Assembly: GCF_002419965.1 (NCBI RefSeq)
Contig: NZ_DIHC01000049.1
Coordinates: forward strand, 485-26,797
Length of the DNA stretch: 26,313 nucleotides
Source of the DNA: Pseudomonas sp. UBA5706
GTDB taxonomy: Bacteria > Pseudomonadota > Gammaproteobacteria > Pseudomonadales > Pseudomonadaceae
Direction: 5' to 3'
Positions 22,740 through 26,313 of this stretch are shown here, piece after piece. The notes beneath the pieces were generated by a model. That model worked only from the letters and a program-made list of their open reading frames with translations, was not told the origin of the DNA and did not search any database. The translations under genes and the position numbers were made by a program. Positions within the stretch are counted from its first letter, which is position 1. Every line of letters begins with the position of its first letter.

Positions 22740-23363
22740 ATGAAAAAAATCAGAATTCACCCCTGGCCCGTTCGCCTCACGCACTGGATCAATGCCCTTG
22801 GCATGGTCTGCATGTTCATGAGTGGCTGGGGCATCTACAACGCTTCACCGCTCTTTCGCTTTTCCTTCGCAAAAGACCTGACGTTGGGCGGCTGGCTCGG
22901 CGGGGCACTGGCCTGGCACTTTGCAGTGATGTGGCTATTGCTGATCAATGGTGTGCTCTACGTGCTGTACGGCGTGTTCAGCCGACACTTCAAGCATGAC
23001 TTGCTGCCGGTCAGTCCCAAGGCGATCAAGCGCGACCTGTCCGACGCCCTGCGCTTTCGGCTCAAGCACGAGAAGGGCGTGTACAACGCCGTTCAGCGAC
23101 TTATGTATTGGCTGGTGTTGGCGGCAGGGGTGTTGATCGTGATCTCCGGGCTTGCGATCTGGAAGCCCGTCCAGTTGCAGGCCTTGACCGCCGTTCTCGG
23201 CGGGTATGATTTGGCTCGCTTCGTGCACTTTGGCGCAATGGGGGCGATCGGTGCATTCACTGTCGTGCACCTGACGCTGGTGCTGCTGGTGCCCAAAACC
23301 TTGCTGCCAATGATCACTGGTGGGGTCAAGACCGTTCAAAGCGGGAGGGTCGAGCATGATTGA
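22740..23363 (+). CDS. Cytochrome b561-type membrane subunit
   Basis: This 207-aa protein has four membrane helices (about 12-33, 55-80, 120-142, 162-186) and the pattern of di-heme cytochrome b subunits (Ni-hydrogenase/thiosulfate reductase b-type). His15 is in RLTHWINAL, His60 in LAWHFAVMW, with His163 and His177 in the last helix (FVHFGAMG, VVHLTLV). It would take electrons from quinol or another donor in the inner membrane and pass them to the periplasmic molybdoenzyme encoded by the next gene. That gene starts inside this one (8-bp overlap), so the two are translationally coupled. It is not the MsrQ/YedZ family, although the role may be parallel. Confidence 0.9.
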   Translation: MKKIRIHPWPVRLTHWINALGMVCMFMSGWGIYNASPLFRFSFAKDLTLGGWLGGALAWHFAVMWLLLINGVLYVLYGVFSRHFKHDLLPVSPKAIKRDLSDALRFRLKHEKGVYNAVQRLMYWLVLAAGVLIVISGLAIWKPVQLQALTAVLGGYDLARFVHFGAMGAIGAFTVVHLTLVLLVPKTLLPMITGGVKTVQSGRVEHD

Positions 23364-24126
23364 ACCGAAAAAACGCGCCAGTGCACGCATCTGGCTGGAG
23401 CCAGCGCAACAAAGGCAGCTGGAAAACCTTCAACGCCGGCACTTCCTTAAGGGCGGCCTCACGGTCGGTGCGATGGCGATGCTCACTGGCTGCAACCTGC
23501 AGGATGGCGATCAAGTCGATAAGGTGCTGTGGACCATGTCGCGCTGGAACGATCGGGTTCAGGCCTGGCTGTTCAGCGGGCAGAAGCTGGCGCCAACGTT
23601 CAGCAAGGCGCAAATCCGCAATCCGTTCCCCTTCAATGCGTTTTACAGCGAAGACGACATCCCGGACCTGGATGTGGCCGACTGGAAGCTTGCGGTTTCG
23701 GGGAGGGTACGGGACAAAGCGTCATGGACCCTGGAAGGTCTGCGGCAATTGCCACAACGAACTGACATCACTCGATTGATTTGCGTCGAAGGTTGGAGCG
23801 CCATAGGGCAGTGGGGCGGTGTACCGCTCAAGACGTTCCTGGAGCATATCGGCGCCGATACGACGGCCCGATTCGTCGGCTTCAAGTGTGCAGACCGGTA
23901 CTACTCAAGCCTGGATATGCCCAGTGCGCTGCACCCGCAAACCCTGCTTGCCCTGGACTTTGGCGAAGTTGCGCTGCCACCTGACTACGGTTACCCGTTG
24001 CGCGTACGCGTGCCGACCAAGCTGGGCTTCAAGAACCCCAAGCATATCGTCGAGATATTCGTCACCAACGACTACCCGGGCGGTTATTGGGAGGATCAAG
24101 GCTACAACTGGTTCAGCGGTATCTGA
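23356..24126 (+). CDS. Periplasmic molybdopterin oxidoreductase, sulfite oxidase/MsrP fold, Tat lipoprotein
   Basis: This 256-aa protein has a twin-arginine motif (QRRHFLKGG, residues 26-34) followed by a short hydrophobic stretch ending in MLTGC (Cys46), so it is predicted to be Tat-exported and then lipidated. The body has the sulfite-oxidase Moco fold: RLICVEGWSAIGQWGGVPL with Cys143 as the molybdenum ligand, GFKCADRYYSSLD, and the closing GYPLRVRVPTKLGFKNPKHI and IFVTNDYPGGYWEDQGY. MsrP reduces methionine sulfoxide and relatives oxidise sulfite; the substrate here is unknown. The ATG at 23356 has GGGAGGG upstream. Convergent with the 24-aa gene, separated by that gene's terminator. Confidence 0.92.
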   Translation: MIEPKKRASARIWLEPAQQRQLENLQRRHFLKGGLTVGAMAMLTGCNLQDGDQVDKVLWTMSRWNDRVQAWLFSGQKLAPTFSKAQIRNPFPFNAFYSEDDIPDLDVADWKLAVSGRVRDKASWTLEGLRQLPQRTDITRLICVEGWSAIGQWGGVPLKTFLEHIGADTTARFVGFKCADRYYSSLDMPSALHPQTLLALDFGEVALPPDYGYPLRVRVPTKLGFKNPKHIVEIFVTNDYPGGYWEDQGYNWFSGI

Positions 24127-24168
24127 TGACAGGATCGAAAACTTTGCAGACTGGGGGTTTCGACAGGC

Positions 24169-24210
24169 AAAAAAAATCCGCGCAGCCCTTTGTTGAAGGT
24201 GCTGCGCGGA
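24169..24210 (-). terminator. Strong rho-independent terminator for the microprotein operon
   Basis: On the - strand a perfect 10-bp stem (TCCGCGCAGC / GCTGCGCGGA, 24177-24186 with 24201-24210) is followed by eight T residues (24176-24169). It lies 24 nt beyond the 24-aa gene; read from the + strand it has no T-run. Confidence 0.93.
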
Positions 24211-24234
24211 TCATCTACTACGCTGCTGACGCTA

Positions 24235-24309
24235 TTAATGCATGAACAGTGCGATCAGGATGATGATCGGGATTGGGATACCCAGGAACCACAGAAGTAA
24301 TGAGCGCAT
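24235..24309 (-). CDS. 24-aa hydrophobic membrane microprotein
   Basis: The frame reads M-R-S-L-L-L-W-F-L-G, then I-P-I-P, I-I-I-L-I-A, and ends L-F-M-H before TAA. It is a single membrane helix with a kink at the two prolines. AAGGAG lies 7 nt before the ATG, one of the best ribosome binding sites in the window, and a perfect terminator follows. The start is 15 bp past the stop of the 314-aa membrane protein gene, so they form an operon. I recall similar short ORFs in other pseudomonads as unnamed hypothetical proteins; the function is unknown. Such microproteins often bind and modulate a larger membrane partner. Confidence 0.88.
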   Translation of the reverse strand: MRSLLLWFLGIPIPIIILIALFMH

Positions 24310-24324
24310 AGTCTTTCTCCTTGA

Positions 24325-25269
24325 TCAGCGAATGTTTGAGGTGGTAGTGGCAGTAGTGGCGTACGCACGGGTTTCAAGGTAGGTCACGGCGTCGCGACGA
24401 CGGCCACCCCAGATTGCGGCGAGGCTGGCTGCAAAGGCACCGCACAGCAGGGAAACGAAGGTCCACAGCGCTGTCATGGCGGCGTATTTGGCAGCTGCGT
24501 CAGCAGCTTGTTGAGCTTTAAGCTTGGCGTCGGCAACCGCTTGCTTGGCCTGACCGTAGACTTGGTCAACACGTGCCTGTGCATCAGCCTGGCTCAGATT
24601 GGTACGTTGGGCGACCAGTCGAGCCAGATAGTTGCGGTCCTCGGTAGCCAGTTGGCCATCGTTCGCCAGCGTCTTGGTGAAGATACGAACAACGACACCG
24701 CGGGCAGCGTCGTCGCTGACGGCAGCTGGGCGATCGTCACGGAACAACGTGTCAACAAAATAGCCATATTGATCGCTGCTGGTGTTGCTGGCAGCAGAAC
24801 CTGCAGCCGCTGCAGCCGTACCGGCAACACCTGCTACTGCGGTAGCACCGGCTTTTACGCCGCTGCCGACCAAGCCGCTCACGGAACCGACGATCAGCAC
24901 TGCAGCAACCAGCGTAGCAACGGCCCACGATAGAAAACCGTGCGCCGTGTCGCGGAAGTACACTTCATCGCCATGCATGCTCGCCCATTTCACGCGCAAA
25001 CGGCCAGCAATATAGCCACCCAGGCCGGAGGCGAGGATTTGCGTCAAGGCCAGCCAAACCACGGTGGAGATACCGATGGTTTTAGCGGTTGCGCCTTCGT
25101 TTGCCCACGGCGACATCGCCGAAAAACCCAAGCCCGAACCTAACAGGACGAGAATGAGCGACAAAGCAGCGGCACCTGCGGCGCCGGCCAAAATGGCGCC
25201 CCAGGAAACCCCTGAGACATTGGAGTGTTCTTCGATTGCGGCAGGATAAGTATCAGACGTGACATTCAT
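24325..25269 (-). CDS. Ala/Gly-rich four-helix membrane protein of unknown function
   Basis: This 314-aa protein has predicted membrane helices at about 23-48, 68-90, 112-136 and 266-288. Between the last two lies a soluble region: an Ala/Gly-rich linker (140-160), then a helical segment with DTLFRDDRPAAVSDDAARG and LSQADAQARVDQVYGQAKQAVADAKLKAQQAADAAAKYAAM, which looks like a long amphipathic, coiled-coil-like helix. The N-terminal GVSWGAILAGAAGAAALSLIL with Gly-rich packing motifs is typical of a conserved but uncharacterised proteobacterial family. The start at 25269 follows CGGAG at a slightly long spacing. It heads the operon with the 24-aa gene. Confidence 0.85.
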   Translation of the reverse strand: MNVTSDTYPAAIEEHSNVSGVSWGAILAGAAGAAALSLILVLLGSGLGFSAMSPWANEGATAKTIGISTVVWLALTQILASGLGGYIAGRLRVKWASMHGDEVYFRDTAHGFLSWAVATLVAAVLIVGSVSGLVGSGVKAGATAVAGVAGTAAAAAGSAASNTSSDQYGYFVDTLFRDDRPAAVSDDAARGVVVRIFTKTLANDGQLATEDRNYLARLVAQRTNLSQADAQARVDQVYGQAKQAVADAKLKAQQAADAAAKYAAMTALWTFVSLLCGAFAASLAAIWGGRRRDAVTYLETRAYATTATTTSNIR

Positions 25270-25687
25270 TGTTGTGCTGCTCCGTGCGACTAATGTTATG
25301 ACTTCGCTGGAGAAGGGTGCAGCAGCTGTGCCAACTGTTGGTTTAAATAAAATTCTTATAAATCAAATAGTTAATAATGTATAAAGAACTTCCTGTCGTG
25401 CAAAATGCATGAACCTCACGTCGGGCGCGGGCGTTCTGCCCGGTTTGGGATAAGTGCAGGCTCATCAGTAGCTTGCGACAGGTCCTTCGCGTGAGAGGCT
25501 ACATTGGCGTAACAATCGGGCACATTCGCCCAGCATTGAGGTCCGATGCAGTCAGCGCGTCATATTCCAAAACGCCGCAACGGGGCAGACGTATACGTCG
25601 AATTGATCCGAGCGACGCCTTGACGTCAGCTTGCTCTATAGTTTGCACCTGGATTTTTGTTTCTTCGCTTCGAGAGGTAAATCACCT
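25270..25687. promoter_or_regulatory. Divergent promoter region
   Basis: This 418-bp gap separates the membrane-protein operon (- strand) from the acetyltransferase gene (+ strand). It has an AT-rich block at about 25343-25388, likely the promoter of the - strand operon. Farther on is the perfect 12-bp palindrome GACGTATACGTC (25588-25599), a candidate operator for the + strand gene, and a -10-like TATAGT at 25637 that lacks a good -35. No small gene with a ribosome binding site was found. Confidence 0.45.
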
Positions 25688-26164
25688 ATGTTTCTTCATC
25701 GTCCTTTGGAAGAAAAAGACATCCCGGCGATCTGCAACATGCCACAGAGTGTCGATGAGCTCTTTTATATGTTTCCTAAAGCGGTATTTCCGCTGACGCC
25801 TTCGCAGCTGAGTGACTCGATTGAGCAGCGCTCGGACAACACTGTGATCGAGCTGAACGGAGAGGTGGTGGGGTTCGCCAATTTCTCGCGTTACGATTTT
25901 CGCGGCCGGTGCTCCATGGGTAACGTCATCATCGCCCCGCATGCGCGTTCCAAAGGAGTCGGACGCTACATGATCGGCTGCATGATGGAATTGGCTTTCG
26001 GCAAACATGAGGCCAAGGAACTCACCGCCTCCTGCTTTAATCATAATGTGCCTGGGCTACTGTTTTACCCCAAGCTGGGTTTTAAACCGTTCGCTATCGA
26101 AGAACGCCAAGACAAACGTGGCAATCGCGTCGCGCTGATTCATCTGCGTCTTGCGCATGCTTAA
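25688..26164 (+). CDS. GNAT-family N-acetyltransferase
   Basis: This 158-aa protein has the GNAT fold. It starts with LHRPLEEKDIPAICNMPQ, has a central strand SMGNVIIAPHARSKGVGRYMI containing the acetyl-CoA pyrophosphate loop (ARSKGVGRYM, residues 86-95), and then LTASCFNHNVPGLLFYPKLGFKPF, the usual final motif. It probably acetylates an amino group of an unidentified substrate in the cytoplasm. The ATG at 25688 follows GAGAGG at a long spacing and begins the domain correctly; an upstream in-frame start at 25631 is not supported. It appears to be a single-gene unit. Confidence 0.9.
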   Translation: MFLHRPLEEKDIPAICNMPQSVDELFYMFPKAVFPLTPSQLSDSIEQRSDNTVIELNGEVVGFANFSRYDFRGRCSMGNVIIAPHARSKGVGRYMIGCMMELAFGKHEAKELTASCFNHNVPGLLFYPKLGFKPFAIEERQDKRGNRVALIHLRLAHA

Positions 26165-26232
26165 GGCATTACCTGACCATTCGTCGACAGTCGTGATGAT
26201 TGCCGACGGGTGGATTGGCCACGGTAATCTTC

Positions 26233-26285
26233 GCACCGCTCTACGGCGCTAATAGGGTTTGACCCATTGCTCGTAAAAGCGGTGC
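26233..26285. repeat. Inverted repeat at the window edge
   Basis: GCACCGCT (26233-26240) and AGCGGTGC (26278-26285) form a perfect 8-bp stem with a 37-nt loop that itself contains GGGTTTGACCC. The sequence continues to the window end with GGTTTTGTACGAAAAGT. This could be a terminator-type hairpin for the acetyltransferase gene or the edge of a mobile element lying outside the window. Confidence 0.5.
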
Positions 26286-26313
26286 AGTAGCGCCTAGGTT
26301 TTGTACGAAAAGT

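Overview
The window reads as a chromosomal segment of a fluorescent-group Pseudomonas. It is GC-rich, and the protein families are typical of that genus: a SoxR with a small monooxygenase partner, an MsuD/SfnR sulfonate module, a PL7 alginate lyase, a long-form Pit transporter and a FUSC/HlyD/NodT efflux operon. Dispersed short palindromes of the REP/REPIN type sit next to many gene ends. No rRNA, tRNA, CRISPR array, complete insertion sequence or prophage gene was seen. The assignment rests on recalled family resemblance, not on a database search.

Layout. 1-260: four copies of a ~55-bp tandem repeat ending in a REP-like palindrome. 398-981: an XRE/cupin regulator gene broken by a one-base frameshift. 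1231-2655: an FAD/NAD(P)-binding oxidoreductase. 2821-3795: soxR divergent from a small antibiotic-biosynthesis-monooxygenase-fold gene, with a clear SoxR box between them. 3954-6313: msuD followed by the sigma-54 activator gene sfnR (sulfonate sulfur scavenging), divergent from a LysR regulator (6608-7519). 7720-9751: a leuC-leuD pair without leuA or leuB. 10087-11703: Pit phosphate transporter. 11968-12801: YeaE-like aldo/keto reductase. 12983-18114: a tightly coupled five-gene operon (marR, FUSC, DUF1656, HlyD, NodT) whose genes all overlap by ATGA. 18699-19367: a cytoplasmic-looking PL7 alginate lyase.

19520-24126 is the most interesting part. A CusRS/CopRS/HprRS-like two-component system is divergent from genes for a secreted two-repeat protein of unknown function, a b561-type membrane cytochrome and a sulfite-oxidase-fold molybdoenzyme with a Tat signal and a lipobox. 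Two copper/redox-type response-regulator boxes lie in the divergent promoter region. This resembles the E. coli HprRS-MsrPQ arrangement but with different parts, and could be a regulated periplasmic redox-repair or copper-stress module.

24235-25269: a 314-aa Ala-rich membrane protein followed 15 bp later by a 24-aa membrane microprotein with an excellent ribosome binding site and a strong terminator. 25688-26164: a GNAT acetyltransferase. The last ~90 bases contain an inverted repeat that may belong to an element continuing outside the window.

How the genes relate: several units concern redox or chemical stress (SoxR and its target, aldo/keto reductase, aromatic-acid type efflux, the two-component/molybdoenzyme module). 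Others concern nutrient acquisition (sulfonate sulfur, phosphate) and side pathways (second LeuCD, alginate lyase). They look like independent transcription units often separated by REP-type repeats, not one pathway.
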